Source: Sphingomonas caseinilytica (GTDB lineage Bacteria; Pseudomonadota; Alphaproteobacteria; Sphingomonadales; Sphingomonadaceae). Taken from it: a stretch of DNA of 64,000 bases. This document shows positions 1 to 9,274 of this stretch, in pieces (positions within the stretch are counted from its first letter, which is position 1; each line of letters opens with the position of its first letter). The notes below the pieces were generated by a model. It worked only from the letters and a program-made list of their open reading frames with translations, ran no database searches and was not told where the DNA came from. Where the stretch lies: NCBI RefSeq assembly GCF_023516455.1, contig NZ_JAMGBA010000002.1, forward strand, positions 396,501 to 460,500. The letters run 5' to 3'. The position numbers and the translations under genes were made by a program.

Positions 1-880
1 CGTTCAGCGCGATTGGTTCGCGCCGATCGTCGCCGATGCCGAGGCCGGCTTCGGCGGCCCCCTCAACTGCTTCGAGATCATGAAAAGCTACATCGAGGCG
101 GGCGTCGCCGGGGTTCATTTCGAGGATCAGCTCGCATCCGAAAAGAAATGCGGCCATTTGGGCGGCAAGGTGCTGATCCCCACCCAGGCCGCGATCCGAA
201 ACCTCGACGCGGCGCGGCTGGCGGCGGATGTCTCCGGCGTTCCGACCATCCTCGTCGCGCGGACCGATGCGGAGAGCGCGCGGCTGATCACTAGCGATGT
301 CGACGAACGCGACCGACGCTTCCTGACCGGCGAGCGAACGCAAGAAGGCTTCTTCCGGCTGAAGGAAGGGTCCGGCCTCGATCATTGCATCGCGCGCGGC
401 CTCGCCTTTGCGCCGCATGCCGACCTTCTCTGGTGGGAAACCAGCCATCCCGACCTGAACGATGCCCGGATCTTCGCCGAGGCAGTGCACAAGCAATATC
501 CGGGCAAGCTGCTGGCCTATAATTGCTCGCCCAGCTTCAACTGGAAGGCCAAGCTGGACGAAGCGACGATCGCCAAGTTCCAGCGCGAACTCGGCGCGAT
601 GGGCTACAAGTTCCAGTTCGTCACCCTCGCCGGCTTCCACAGCCTCAACCATGGCATGTTCGAGCTTGCGTCCGGCTATCGCGATCGCGGCATGACCGCT
701 TACTCCGAGCTTCAGCAGGCCGAGTTCGACAGCGAAGCAGCCGGCTACACCGCGACCCGCCACCAGCGGGAAGTCGGCACTGGCTATTTCGACGCGATCG
801 CCACCGCCATTTCGGCCGGCCAGGCGTCGACCACCGCACTCGGCGATTCCACCGAGGCGGCGCAGTTCGCCCACGCTTAG
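1..880 (+). CDS. aceA: Isocitrate lyase, 3' part (5' end outside the window)
   Basis: Cleaves isocitrate to glyoxylate and succinate, the first step of the glyoxylate shunt, in the cytosol. The frame is open from base 2 to the stop at 878-880, so the N-terminal part is missing. The KKCGH active-site motif of the isocitrate lyase/PEP mutase superfamily is encoded at 143-157, preceded by a VHFEDQ stretch typical of the family. The C-terminal half (SYN-type helices, then [13 protein letters not shown]) also fits. It is followed 11 bases later by a DUF4170 gene and then malate synthase, so the shunt genes appear co-transcribed. Confidence 0.97.
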   Translation, partial: VQRDWFAPIVADAEAGFGGPLNCFEIMKSYIEAGVAGVHFEDQLASEKKCGHLGGKVLIPTQAAIRNLDAARLAADVSGVPTILVARTDAESARLITSDVDERDRRFLTGERTQEGFFRLKEGSGLDHCIARGLAFAPHADLLWWETSHPDLNDARIFAEAVHKQYPGKLLAYNCSPSFNWKAKLDEATIAKFQRELGAMGYKFQFVTLAGFHSLNHGMFELASGYRDRGMTAYSELQQAEFDSEAAGYTATRHQREVGTGYFDAIATAISAGQASTTALGDSTEAAQFAHA

Positions 881-891
881 GGAGACAGACG

Positions 892-1089
892 ATGACGACA
901 CGCTATTGGGTTCTCGGCGGCGAATATCGGAACTGCCGCTTCGATGAGGTCGTGCCCGGAACCGAGGAAATCTCGGGGCCCTTCCACGATCTCCATCGCG
1001 CCCGGACCGAATGGACCCGCCTCACCTTCCGCGACCGGCTTGGCGCCACTACACGCTATGTAATCACCCAGGAGGCGATGCGCGGATGA
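892..1089 (+). CDS. DUF4170 small protein between aceA and aceB
   Basis: A 65-residue protein (MTTRYWVLGGEYRNCRF...) with the features of DUF4170: an N-terminal W-V-x-GGEY motif, a central GPF-x-D-x-x-x-A-x-x-x-W segment and a C-terminal TRYVI strand. The family is widespread in alphaproteobacteria and has no known function. The gene has a GGGAGA ribosome site just upstream and overlaps the start of aceB by four bases (ATGA at 1086-1089), so it is translationally coupled to malate synthase. That suggests an accessory role in the glyoxylate shunt operon, which is inference only. Confidence 0.85.
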   Translation: MTTRYWVLGGEYRNCRFDEVVPGTEEISGPFHDLHRARTEWTRLTFRDRLGATTRYVITQEAMRG

Positions 1090-2654
1090 GCAATGTTCTC
1101 GATCGGCCGGTGGCGGTTGCTTCCCATTCCCCGCTGCCCGGTGCCGACGAAATCCTGACGGACGGTGCGCTTGGCTTTATCGCGGAGCTTCACGAACGGT
1201 TCGATGACCGGCGGAAACAGCTGCTGGCTGACCGGATCGAGCGGCAGAAGCGGTTCGATCGCGGAGAGCTTCCCGATTTCCCGCCAGAAACGGCGCACAT
1301 CCGCGAGTCAGATTGGAGAATCGGATCGATTCCGGCCGATCTTCAGGACCGCCAGGTCGAGATCACCGGGCCGACCAATGCCAAGATGGTCATCAACGCG
1401 CTCAACAGCGGCGCGAAGGTCTTCATGGCCGATTTCGAGGATGCGACCGCGCCCACCTGGGACGAGCTGATCCGGGGCCAGATCAACCTCAGGAACCGCT
1501 GGCTCGGCAGGCTCCGCTTCACCGACCCCGCCACGGGCAAAGACTATGCCATCGGCCCGAATCCGGCGGTGCTGATCGTCCGTCCGCGCGGTTGGCACCT
1601 CATCGAACGCCATGTCACGGTTCGGGGCGAACCGGTCTCGGGCGCCTTGTTCGATTTCGGGCTCTATGTCTGGAATTGCGCAAAGGCCGCGCTCGAGGCC
1701 GGTTCAGGACCCTATTTCTACCTTCCCAAACTCGAAAGCCGGTTTGAGGCCGCACTTTGGAGCGACGTATTCGAGTTCACAGAGGAGTGGCTCGGCCTCG
1801 ACCGTGGGACGATCAAGGTAACCGTGCTGATCGAAACGCTACCGGCAGCGTTCGAGATGGACGAGATCCTTTACGAACTGCGGGAAAATATCGTCGGCCT
1901 CAACTGCGGCCGATGGGATTATATCTTCTCCTATATCAAACGCCTCGGCCGCTCTCCCGACCGGATCACGCCCGACCGGTCCGCGATGACAATGGATAAG
2001 GCGTTCCTCGCGGCCTATTCGCTGCGGCTTGTTGCGACCTGTCACCGCCGTGGCGCTTTCGCGATGGGCGGCATGTCGGCATTCATCCCGGTGAAGGGCG
2101 ATGACCGCGCCAACTCGGAAGCGATCGCCAAGGTTCGCGCCGACAAATTGCGTGAAGTCGGCAACGGACATGACGGCACCTGGGTCGCTCATCCGGCACT
2201 GGTTCCCGTCGCTCTTGATGCATTCCGGGAAATGCACGGCCCCAACCAGTTGTTCTTGATTCCAGAGGAAATTCCCACGCGGCATATGATGCTCGCACTG
2301 CATCAAGGAGCACGGACCGAGGCGGGCGCCCGCGAAAATATCCGCGTCGCGGTCCAATATATCGCTGCGTGGCTTGGGGGACGCGGCGCGGTGCCGCTCT
2401 ACAATCTGATGGAAGATGCGGCGACCGCCGAGATTTGCCGGGCCCAGCTTTGGCAATGGCTGAGGTTCGAAGCGCCCTTCGATGACGGCCGTCGTTTCAG
2501 CCGCGATTTATTCGAAGACTGGCTCGCCGAGGAACTGGCGGCGTTGGGTGATGTGCCGAACCTGAAAGCCGCCGCCCGGCTGCTCCATGAACTGGTCACC
2601 GACGACGAGTTCGAGGAGTTCCTGACACTCCCCGCTTACGACTTGTTGGCCTGA
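1086..2654 (+). CDS. aceB: Malate synthase A
   Basis: Condenses glyoxylate with acetyl-CoA to give malate, the second shunt step. The 522-residue product matches the usual length of malate synthase A. It shows the NALNSGAKVFMADFEDA motif around residues 100-115, and a conserved NCGRWDYIFSYIK stretch near 275. The start chosen is the ATG at 1086, which overlaps the stop of the DUF4170 gene in an ATGA. An upstream in-frame ATG at 1011 lies inside the DUF4170 gene and is less likely. The 3' end overlaps the convergent gene at 2636 by 19 bases. Confidence 0.96.
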   Translation: MSNVLDRPVAVASHSPLPGADEILTDGALGFIAELHERFDDRRKQLLADRIERQKRFDRGELPDFPPETAHIRESDWRIGSIPADLQDRQVEITGPTNAKMVINALNSGAKVFMADFEDATAPTWDELIRGQINLRNRWLGRLRFTDPATGKDYAIGPNPAVLIVRPRGWHLIERHVTVRGEPVSGALFDFGLYVWNCAKAALEAGSGPYFYLPKLESRFEAALWSDVFEFTEEWLGLDRGTIKVTVLIETLPAAFEMDEILYELRENIVGLNCGRWDYIFSYIKRLGRSPDRITPDRSAMTMDKAFLAAYSLRLVATCHRRGAFAMGGMSAFIPVKGDDRANSEAIAKVRADKLREVGNGHDGTWVAHPALVPVALDAFREMHGPNQLFLIPEEIPTRHMMLALHQGARTEAGARENIRVAVQYIAAWLGGRGAVPLYNLMEDAATAEICRAQLWQWLRFEAPFDDGRRFSRDLFEDWLAEELAALGDVPNLKAAARLLHELVTDDEFEEFLTLPAYDLLA

Positions 2655-3301
2655 TCGGATTCCATGATTCGGCGCCCAAACATCATCAGGATGAATACGA
2701 ACCAGGCTGCCGCCGCGATGAACCCGATGACGAAAACCAATGGCCAGCGTACCCAGCCAATCGGGAGCAGCCAGGCACCATAGGTGAGGGCCGACAAGAC
2801 GAAGACCATCGCGCAGATCTTGAGCCAATCGAGCAGTGGGAATCCCGGAAATCCGGTCAGTTCTTCGATCGGATCGGTCGGCAGGAACACATCGGGCCCC
2901 TGCGGATCGTAAAGGACGAGCTCATGTTTCCTGGCCAGCGCGACGATCGCCGTAATGACCGCGTCGTCGGCACCCCAGCGGACTTCAACCGAAAGTAACC
3001 GGTCAGTCTGGTAGAATGGCATCTCGGCCCAGGGATCGCCGCCCTCGACACCGCGAATTTCGCTGAGCGCCTCCGGCTTGTAGCGGCTCCGCTCCTCCTC
3101 GGACATTCGGGCGACCGTCTCTTCGTTGGAGAGGTCGCGCCACGGGTAAAGGCGTCTCAGTTCCTCGGCAACAACGGCAATGTCACCGCTCGGCTCGAAC
3201 GCGCTGTCGTCTTCCGTTTCGTACCAGGCCTTGAGCAGTTGCTGCGCATCGTCGGGATCGTCGACGACCGGCGCCTTCCACAGGATCAGCGTCATGCTCA
3301 T
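2636..3301 (-). CDS. Unknown protein with two C-terminal membrane segments
   Basis: A 221-residue protein I do not recognise. Residues 1-145 are soluble and acidic, with a tryptophan- and aspartate-rich start (LILWKAPVVDDPDDA). Two strongly hydrophobic helices follow at about 160-180 and 185-208, then a short positive tail, so it is probably anchored in the inner membrane by its C-terminus. The ATG at 3301 and one at 3295 are both possible. It converges on aceB with a 19-base overlap, and its upstream side abuts the terminator of rplT. Confidence 0.7.
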   Translation of the reverse strand: MSMTLILWKAPVVDDPDDAQQLLKAWYETEDDSAFEPSGDIAVVAEELRRLYPWRDLSNEETVARMSEEERSRYKPEALSEIRGVEGGDPWAEMPFYQTDRLLSVEVRWGADDAVITAIVALARKHELVLYDPQGPDVFLPTDPIEELTGFPGFPLLDWLKICAMVFVLSALTYGAWLLPIGWVRWPLVFVIGFIAAAAWFVFILMMFGRRIMESDQANKS

Positions 3302-3332
3302 GGCGCGACGCTAGTCCGGAGCGGGCGCAACG

Positions 3333-3362
3333 AAAAGGGCGCCGGGATTTCTCCCGACGCCC
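3333..3362 (-). terminator. Rho-independent terminator of rpmI-rplT
   Basis: On the minus strand an 11-bp stem (arms 3352-3362 and 3337-3347, one mismatch) closes a GAAA tetraloop and is followed by four U. It lies 25 bases after the rplT stop, the correct place to end the ribosomal protein transcript and isolate it from the gene at 2636. Confidence 0.85.
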
Positions 3363-3387
3363 TCCTTTGTCTCGTAAGCCGGAGTGC

Positions 3388-3753
3388 TTACGCCGCCTTG
3401 GGCAGCGCAGCCTTGGCTTGAGCGATGATCGCGCTGAACGCTTCCGCTTCGTGCATCGCGATGTCGGCCAGGACCTTCCGGTCGAGGTCGATGTTCGCAA
3501 GCTTCAGCGCGTGCATGAACTGACCATAGGTCAGTCCTTCGGCGCGAACCGCCGCGTTGATGCGCTGGATCCACAGGGCGCGGAAGCTCCGCTTCTTCAC
3601 CTTGCGGTCGCGATAAGCGTACTGCCCGGCCTTTTCGACGGCCTGGCGGGCGATACGGATCGTGTTCTTGCGACGGCCATAATAGCCCTTCGCATTCTCG
3701 AGGATCCGCTTGTGCTTGGAGCGGGTGGTTACACCCCTCTTGACGCGTGCCAT
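3388..3753 (-). CDS. rplT: 50S ribosomal protein L20
   Basis: 121 residues, the normal L20 length, strongly basic, beginning [18 protein letters not shown] and containing the [17 protein letters not shown] segment typical of L20. L20 binds 23S rRNA early in large-subunit assembly. It follows rpmI by 14 bases on the same strand. Unlike the enterobacterial arrangement, infC is not upstream of the pair here; a VOC-family gene sits there on the opposite strand. Confidence 0.98.
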   Translation of the reverse strand: MARVKRGVTTRSKHKRILENAKGYYGRRKNTIRIARQAVEKAGQYAYRDRKVKKRSFRALWIQRINAAVRAEGLTYGQFMHALKLANIDLDRKVLADIAMHEAEAFSAIIAQAKAALPKAA

Positions 3754-3767
3754 GTCTCGCTAGCTCC

Positions 3768-3971
3768 TTAGTTGAGGCCGTAGGGGGCCCAGAGCTTGAC
3801 GCGCTGCGTATCAGCGTCGGCAAGCACTTCGGTGCCGCGGTTCTGGCGAATATATTTGGCGTTGTGGCTGATCAGCCGGTGACGCTTGCCAGCGACGCCA
3901 TGCTTGATCTTGCCGGTTGCCGTGAGCTTGAAGCGCTTTTTGACGCCGCTCTTGGTCTTGAGCTTGGGCAT
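3768..3971 (-). CDS. rpmI: 50S ribosomal protein L35
   Basis: 67 residues, basic, starting [23 protein letters not shown], the conserved L35 N-terminus. A strong AAGGAG ribosome site lies upstream. A 5-bp perfect hairpin (3987-3999, GCCCC/GGGGC with an ACT loop) sits just before that site in the leader and could be part of a leader control structure. It is the first gene of the rpmI-rplT pair. Confidence 0.97.
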   Translation of the reverse strand: MPKLKTKSGVKKRFKLTATGKIKHGVAGKRHRLISHNAKYIRQNRGTEVLADADTQRVKLWAPYGLN

Positions 3972-4114
3972 TTTCGTCTCCTTGTTGCCCCACTGGGGCG
4001 ACGTTATCGAACAGCCACGGCAGCCCTTACTGGCCGGGCCGTTCGTTTTTCCAACTATCTGGAAAGCCGGGCGCCTATAAGGGCAGGGCGCGAAGATGGC
4101 AAGGAGCGAGTCGA

Positions 4115-4537
4115 ATGGACACGGATCTCCAGGAGCCTGATGGCGGACTGACCCCGCATCTTGCGATTGGCGGCGGCCGAGCCGCGGAAGCGGCCGAGTT
4201 CTACAAGAAAGCCTTTGGTGCCGAGGAACTGATGCGCCATCCGGCCGACGACGGGCGGCTGATGCATGTGCATCTGAAGGTCAATGGATCCTCGTTGATG
4301 ATGCACGATCATTTTGCCGAACATCATAGCGGGGCGGACCTGCCAGCGCCTTGCGGGGTTATGCTCCACCTGCAGGTGAATGACGCCGACGCATGGTGGA
4401 ACCGCGCTATCGCTGCCGGCGGAAATGTGGTGATGGAGCTTGCCGACCAGTTCTGGGGCGACCGCTATGGACAGCTCAGGGACCCGTTCGGTCACACATG
4501 GTCGATCGGCGCACCCAGCCAGGCGCCGCAGGAATAA
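4115..4537 (+). CDS. VOC-family (PhnB/glyoxalase-like) protein
   Basis: A 140-residue single-domain member of the vicinal oxygen chelate superfamily. The start ([27 protein letters not shown]) and end ([18 protein letters not shown]) are the two conserved beta-alpha-beta ends of PhnB-like/DUF1428-type proteins. The substrate is not known; the group is often annotated as glyoxalase/bleomycin-resistance-like. It is divergent from rpmI and followed 13 bases later by the metallo-hydrolase gene, so the two are probably co-transcribed. Confidence 0.9.
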   Translation: MDTDLQEPDGGLTPHLAIGGGRAAEAAEFYKKAFGAEELMRHPADDGRLMHVHLKVNGSSLMMHDHFAEHHSGADLPAPCGVMLHLQVNDADAWWNRAIAAGGNVVMELADQFWGDRYGQLRDPFGHTWSIGAPSQAPQE

Positions 4538-4550
4538 GGGAGCGACAGGT

Positions 4551-5444
4551 TTGGTAGGCGATCCGGAAATTCAGGCATTTTTCGACGAACCGACCAATAC
4601 CGTCACCTATCTCGTCTGGGACCCGGACAGCAGGCATGGCGTCGCGATCGATCCGGTGCTGGATTTCGATCCTGCAAGCGGCGTGGTCAACGACGATTCG
4701 GTCGCCGAATTGCTGGCGGCGGCCCAGGCGGAAGGCGTCACAATCGACTGGGTGCTCGAAACCCATATCCACGCCGACCATCTTTCGGGAGCGCCGCTCA
4801 TCAAGGCCCGCACCGGCGCGCGAATTGCGATCGGCGAGCATGTGCGGGAGGTGCAGAACATCTTCCGCCCGATCTTCGGCGCCGCCGACGTGAAGGCCGA
4901 AGGCGGGGATTTCGACCGGTTGCTCAAGGACGGCGAGCGGATCGAAGTCGGCGGGCTGTCGATCGAGGTCATCCATACGCCGGGCCACACGCCTGCCTGC
5001 GTCAGCTATCGCATCGGCAATTCAGTATTCGTCGGCGATACCTTGTTCATGCCGGACTATGGCACGGCACGGACCGATTTTCCGGGCGGCGATGCGCGTA
5101 CCCTGTACCGCTCAATCCACAGGTTGCTGGCCCTCCCGCCCGAAACCCGCTTGTTCATGTGCCACGATTACAAGGCACCAGGCCGCGACCAGTTCGCCTG
5201 GGAGACCACCGTTGCCGAAGAGCGCGCCGCTAATCGGCACGTGCATGAAGGCGTTGCGGAGGACGATTTCGTCGCCATGCGCGAGGAACGCGACCGAACC
5301 TTGTGCACGCCGCGCCTCCTGATCCCGTCTATCCAGGTCAATATGCGGGCCGGACGCTTTCCTCCGGCAGACGAGCACGGCGTTCGCTATTTGCGGGTTC
5401 CGGTAACCTTGAAGGAAGGCACGCACTCCAGGGCCATCAGCTAG
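4551..5444 (+). CDS. MBL-fold metallo-hydrolase, ETHE1/Blh-like (persulfide dioxygenase type)
   Basis: 297 residues with the metallo-beta-lactamase motif THIHADHLSG (H72, H74, D76, H77), then HTPGHTPACVSY, GDTLFMPDYGTARTDFPGG and CHDY supplying the remaining ligands. The wide spacing and DYGTARTDFPGG loop match ETHE1-like persulfide dioxygenases and the C-terminal half of Blh. The start is a TTG at 4551 with an AGGGAG ribosome site upstream; the nearest in-frame ATG lies deep inside the VOC gene. A separate DUF442 protein, the other half of a Blh-type protein, is encoded at 28040. A role in sulfide or persulfide detoxification is inferred from family membership. Confidence 0.88.
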   Translation: MVGDPEIQAFFDEPTNTVTYLVWDPDSRHGVAIDPVLDFDPASGVVNDDSVAELLAAAQAEGVTIDWVLETHIHADHLSGAPLIKARTGARIAIGEHVREVQNIFRPIFGAADVKAEGGDFDRLLKDGERIEVGGLSIEVIHTPGHTPACVSYRIGNSVFVGDTLFMPDYGTARTDFPGGDARTLYRSIHRLLALPPETRLFMCHDYKAPGRDQFAWETTVAEERAANRHVHEGVAEDDFVAMREERDRTLCTPRLLIPSIQVNMRAGRFPPADEHGVRYLRVPVTLKEGTHSRAIS

Positions 5445-5578
5445 CGCATCTGCGGCTATCCCCGATTGCTCATGTCACACCCGGCCACGAAATTGCCATG
5501 AGCCGGCACCAACGGCTGACATCTGGTGGCGACACCGTGTAAGCTGCGTGCGGCCGAATGAGGCCAACAGGGGGTTGA

Positions 5579-7213
5579 ATGCGTATCGACTGCGCGATTG
5601 ACGCGCCGGAAGCCGTTACCGCCGACGTGGCCATCGTCGGTTCGGGCGCCGCGGGGCAGGCAGCCGCACGCCGGCTCCTCGCTCTGGGGCACAGCGTCGT
5701 TCTTCTCGAAAGCGGCGGTTTCGACCATGACGAGGCTTCGGCGGACCTCAATCGCGGATCGATCACAGGTCAGGAATATCATCCGCTCGAACATAGCCGG
5801 CTGCGCTTCTTTGGCGGCACGACCGCGATCTGGGGAGGGCGCTGCGCCGAATTCGACGATATCGATTTCGAACGCCGAGATTGGGTGCAGTCCAGCGGCT
5901 GGCCGATCGGTCCCGACGATATCCGTACCTACCTTTGTGACGCGCGCGCCATCCTGGGCGTAGGCGGGGTCGATACGGCTCGCCTTGAAAAGCCGCAGCT
6001 TCTGCAGCGCCTGTCGAGCGAAGAACTGGCCGTGCGCTGGTGGAGCTTCGATCCCGTTTTCGATCGTTTCACCATCGACCGGGCCCGCGATCTCGATGAA
6101 GCGCCGCGTTGCACGCTGATGATCCACGCGACCGTTCGTGAGGTCATGGTTGCGGCCGACAAGGGCTCGATCGAACGGCTCGACGTGCGGACGCCGTCGG
6201 GACGTAAGATCGACGTTCGGGCACGCCACTATATTCTCGCGGCTGGCGGAATCGAAAATCCGCGCATCCTTCTCGCTTCCAATTCGATCATCCATCAGGG
6301 GGTTGGGAACGCCTATGACCTGGTCGGCCGATATTTCATGGAGCATCCGCACGCACGCGGCGGTCGCATCATCGGCAAGGCCGAATGGCGCTGGCTTTCG
6401 GCCTTCGCCAAGCGGCGGGTCAACGGGATCGAGATTTCGCCGTCCATCACCCCGGCTGAACTGCTGCAACGGCGCGAAGGCTTGCTCAATTCGGCGCTGA
6501 CCGTCGCCGTGCGCCAGCCCGCCGGCGGAAGCTATTCATTCGCCAAGCGCGCCTATCTTCACGTCAAGCATCGTACCGCGCCGACCCGTACCGGGCGTTC
6601 TATGTGGAAGGCGACGAAGCAATTGGTTCGCGGTTACACGGGCCTCACCGGGCCGCTGCATCCCTGGATGATGAAGCGGCTGAACAAGCTCGACCTCGCG
6701 CTCGTCATTCGTGCCGAACAGGCGCCCAATCCCGACAGCCGTGTTCTGCTGACAGGGGATAAGGACGCCCTGGGCATGCCGCGCGTGGCCCTCGACTGGA
6801 AGCTTTCGGCGATCGACGTGGACAGCGTGGCCGGCCTGGTAGCGGCGCTCGATCGGGAATCGCGCCGTCTTGGCCTGGGCGAGGTGGAATCGGCCAGCTG
6901 GCTCGCGGATTCGGAAAAGAATTGGGTCAGCGACGAGCTGGTCAGTGCCCATCCGATCGGCGGTTTCCACCACATGGGAACCACTCGCATGTCCGCTGAT
7001 CCGCGCCGGGGGGTCACGGACGGCTGGGGACGCGTCCACGGCCTGCCCAACCTGCATATCGCGGGAAGCTCATTGTTCCCGACGGGCGGCTGGGCCAATC
7101 CGACCCTCACGATACTCGCCCTTGCACTACGAACCGCGGACCGGATTTCCGGGGAGCTGCTGGCGGCCCGTCCGGGAATCGCGGCGCGGGATACCGGAAC
7201 GACGCTTGGCTGA
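5579..7213 (+). CDS. GMC-family FAD-dependent oxidoreductase
   Basis: 544 residues. An N-terminal dinucleotide fold (VAIVGSGAAGQAAARRLL, residues 18-35, then VVLLESGG) binds FAD. The C-terminal GMC signature is present: HPIGGFHHMGTTRMS, then GLPNLHIAGSSLFPTGGWANPT, which contains the catalytic His pair region. The family oxidises alcohols, sugars or sterols; the substrate cannot be told from sequence. It lacks a signal peptide and stands alone, with a 134-base spacer upstream and a convergent beta-lactamase-like gene downstream. Confidence 0.9.
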   Translation: MRIDCAIDAPEAVTADVAIVGSGAAGQAAARRLLALGHSVVLLESGGFDHDEASADLNRGSITGQEYHPLEHSRLRFFGGTTAIWGGRCAEFDDIDFERRDWVQSSGWPIGPDDIRTYLCDARAILGVGGVDTARLEKPQLLQRLSSEELAVRWWSFDPVFDRFTIDRARDLDEAPRCTLMIHATVREVMVAADKGSIERLDVRTPSGRKIDVRARHYILAAGGIENPRILLASNSIIHQGVGNAYDLVGRYFMEHPHARGGRIIGKAEWRWLSAFAKRRVNGIEISPSITPAELLQRREGLLNSALTVAVRQPAGGSYSFAKRAYLHVKHRTAPTRTGRSMWKATKQLVRGYTGLTGPLHPWMMKRLNKLDLALVIRAEQAPNPDSRVLLTGDKDALGMPRVALDWKLSAIDVDSVAGLVAALDRESRRLGLGEVESASWLADSEKNWVSDELVSAHPIGGFHHMGTTRMSADPRRGVTDGWGRVHGLPNLHIAGSSLFPTGGWANPTLTILALALRTADRISGELLAARPGIAARDTGTTLG

Positions 7214-7225
7214 AGCTCGGCTCGG

Positions 7226-8341
7226 CTAGAGCCGCCGGGCCTCATGTTCAGCGATGACCGTACGGGTCACTGCTTGCATCAGGTCCTGCGACGCTCCGTC
7301 GGATTTATTGGGGACAGTCATGATCGCCATCGCATAGCCGGTCCCGTCGGGCGCGGTCAGGATGCCGATGTCGTTGATCCCGCCGACCCGGCCCTGGAAA
7401 TTCTGCCCGGTGCCGGTCTTGTGGCTCCACTTCCAGCCCGGCTTCAGGGCCGCCCGGACCCGCATTGCGCCCGTCTTCGTCTGCGACATGGTCGACAATA
7501 GCCGCTGGGTGGACGCCGGCGATAGCAATTCGCCGCGCTTCAGTCGGGCAATGGCCTGCGCGACCGAATGCGGCGCTGCGCCGTCGTAAGGGTCGGCGAC
7601 ATAACGTTCGAACGACGCTCTTCGGACTGACGTCGGCAAGGCGCTGCGCGCCTTATAAAAGGCATCGCCGATCGAGTAGCTTTGGCTCCAGATCAGCCCC
7701 GCGATCCGCGACTGCAGCGCTCGCTCGCCTTCGTAGAAGCGGATCGATCCCAATCTCTTGGCTTCGATCATATCGCGCACCGCCTGCGGTCCGCCGACCG
7801 ACCGCATCAGCTTGTCATTGGCGGTGTTGTCGCTCTCCGTGATGGCGGAAAACAGAAGTGCGCCGAGCGTCGTCGTGTGCCCGCCCTTGCCGAGAACCTT
7901 GGCCTGGATCGGCTGGTGGAAGAGCGTCAGGTCGTCACGGCCCAAGGTTACCCGATCGTTCAGGCTGACCCGGCCCTTGTCGACGGCGTCCATTGCCGTG
8001 ATCGCCACCCAAAGCTTGGAGCAGCTTTGCTGGGGGAAGAGGGATGTACCGTTATAATCGGCCTGCCAGCCGCCGTTGATCGAGTAGACCGAGATGCCGG
8101 CCTTGCCGTTGAAGGCGCGGCCAAGGGTGCTCAGGCGATCGCGCAATTCGGCCGGGGCGATCCTCGGCGGCTGTTGCGCCGGAGCAATCCTCGCCGGCTG
8201 CTGTGCCGGCGCGGTCTGCGGCCTGGCTGTCGATTCCGGCAAGGGCGCGAGGGGATCCGCGGCCTTTGGCTGAGCCGGGGCCAGTCCCGCCGTCGCCGCA
8301 ATTCCCGCACCCAACCACAAACGGCCAAACAGCGACGTCAT
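7226..8341 (-). CDS. Secreted class A beta-lactamase-like serine hydrolase
   Basis: 371 residues from the ATG at 8341, which gives a clean signal peptide (MTSLFGRLWLGAGIAATAGLAPAQ); a GTG at 8359 would add six residues. A Pro/Gln/Ala linker with two copies of a PAQQPxRIA nonapeptide follows. The penicilloyl-serine hydrolase motifs are present: SCSK (S106, K109), SDN (170-172) and KTG (308-310). In the omega-loop region ERALQ resembles the class A E166-x-x-L-N170 motif with Gln for Asn. It may be a true beta-lactamase or a peptidoglycan-related hydrolase; resistance cannot be asserted. Confidence 0.85.
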   Translation of the reverse strand: MTSLFGRLWLGAGIAATAGLAPAQPKAADPLAPLPESTARPQTAPAQQPARIAPAQQPPRIAPAELRDRLSTLGRAFNGKAGISVYSINGGWQADYNGTSLFPQQSCSKLWVAITAMDAVDKGRVSLNDRVTLGRDDLTLFHQPIQAKVLGKGGHTTTLGALLFSAITESDNTANDKLMRSVGGPQAVRDMIEAKRLGSIRFYEGERALQSRIAGLIWSQSYSIGDAFYKARSALPTSVRRASFERYVADPYDGAAPHSVAQAIARLKRGELLSPASTQRLLSTMSQTKTGAMRVRAALKPGWKWSHKTGTGQNFQGRVGGINDIGILTAPDGTGYAMAIMTVPNKSDGASQDLMQAVTRTVIAEHEARRL

Positions 8342-8455
8342 GACTTCAACGGCCCCCACTAAAATCGAAATCTTGCCAATGCCTTAGTTCTGCGCTGCTG
8401 AACCAGGGCTTGCGGATTTTCAGACTCGCAAATCAGGGGAGTCTTGCCAACCCCT

Positions 8456-9274
8456 TCAGGCGCCGGTCGGCGAAGAAACTGCGATTGCCGGGCTGCCAAG
8501 CAAGGCGGCGGATTCGATTTCGTCGAGCGCGCGATGCGCCGCGATGTAGCGACGGGCCCGACCGATCCATGGCGCGGCGCTGGCCGATCCCGGCAAGCGC
8601 ATCGTTTCCGCCAGCGCCGTATCGACCTGACCCGTCTCGAGGCGCGCCAGCGCACGGTTGTAACGGGCTTGCGGTTGGGGTGACGGCGTATCCGCCCGAT
8701 GGATCGATACGATCGACCCAAGCTCGCGCCGGAATCCGTCCCACCATCCCTCTTCCGGCCCACCTCTCCGGAGCGTGGGGCCAAGCGCCTGATATTCGGA
8801 AATCAGGCTGTCGAGACGAACCGGATCGCGCGACGCGGTGACGATGGTGGCGATGGCCGCCTGATGCTGCCCGCCGAAGCGCTGCATGAGGAGCGGCTCC
8901 AGATAGCCGAGAGTAACTCCGCGATCGATCGCGCGCCGCGCTGCGAATGCGACCAGCAGCGCGTCCGCCCGACCGGCAGAACCGGCAGCGGCCTGTGCCT
9001 GTCCCTCGATCGCAGCAAGCCGGGATTCCAAGGTCGAAATTCTGGCCGCATCGGCCGCCGTCAGCGTTTCGGCCGGTGCCGCGGGCTGGATCGTCGAGGC
9101 CGGCTGGCGAACGACCTGCAGCGGCTTACCGGGACCAACCCCGAAAAAGCGCGCGCCGGCATCCCAGCGCGACAGGCCCCAGGTCGCGAGTGCCGCTCCA
9201 ACCAGCAGCAACAGCAAGCCCCACGCGAAGCGCGCCGTCCAGGAGCTACCTTGTCGATATTGGCCAGCCGTCAT
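8456..9274 (-). CDS. Membrane-anchored protein downstream of hemD (mitofilin/HemY-position)
   Basis: 272 residues from the ATG at 9274, which overlaps the hemD stop in an ATGA. A single membrane helix lies at about 14-32, then a Pro/Ala linker, a coiled-coil-like segment (ISTLESRLAAIEGQAQAAA) and an alanine-rich helical domain to the end. In alphaproteobacteria a membrane protein of this architecture (COG4223, mitofilin-like) commonly follows hemD. The position is shared, but similarity to the family is weak by eye. Its function is unknown; it is the last gene of the hemC-hemD operon. Confidence 0.75.
   Translation of the reverse strand: MTAGQYRQGSSWTARFAWGLLLLLVGAALATWGLSRWDAGARFFGVGPGKPLQVVRQPASTIQPAAPAETLTAADAARISTLESRLAAIEGQAQAAAGSAGRADALLVAFAARRAIDRGVTLGYLEPLLMQRFGGQHQAAIATIVTASRDPVRLDSLISEYQALGPTLRRGGPEEGWWDGFRRELGSIVSIHRADTPSPQPQARYNRALARLETGQVDTALAETMRLPGSASAAPWIGRARRYIAAHRALDEIESAALLGSPAIAVSSPTGA

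Noticed and set aside
5468-5503. GCTCATG/CATGAGC inverted repeat before the GMC gene
   Set aside because: Seven-base arms with a 22-base loop are weak and not placed at an obvious promoter or transcript end.
5456-6469. Long minus-strand open frame opposite the GMC oxidoreductase
   Set aside because: The plus-strand product carries conserved FAD motifs, so the antisense frame is a by-product of GC-rich third positions.
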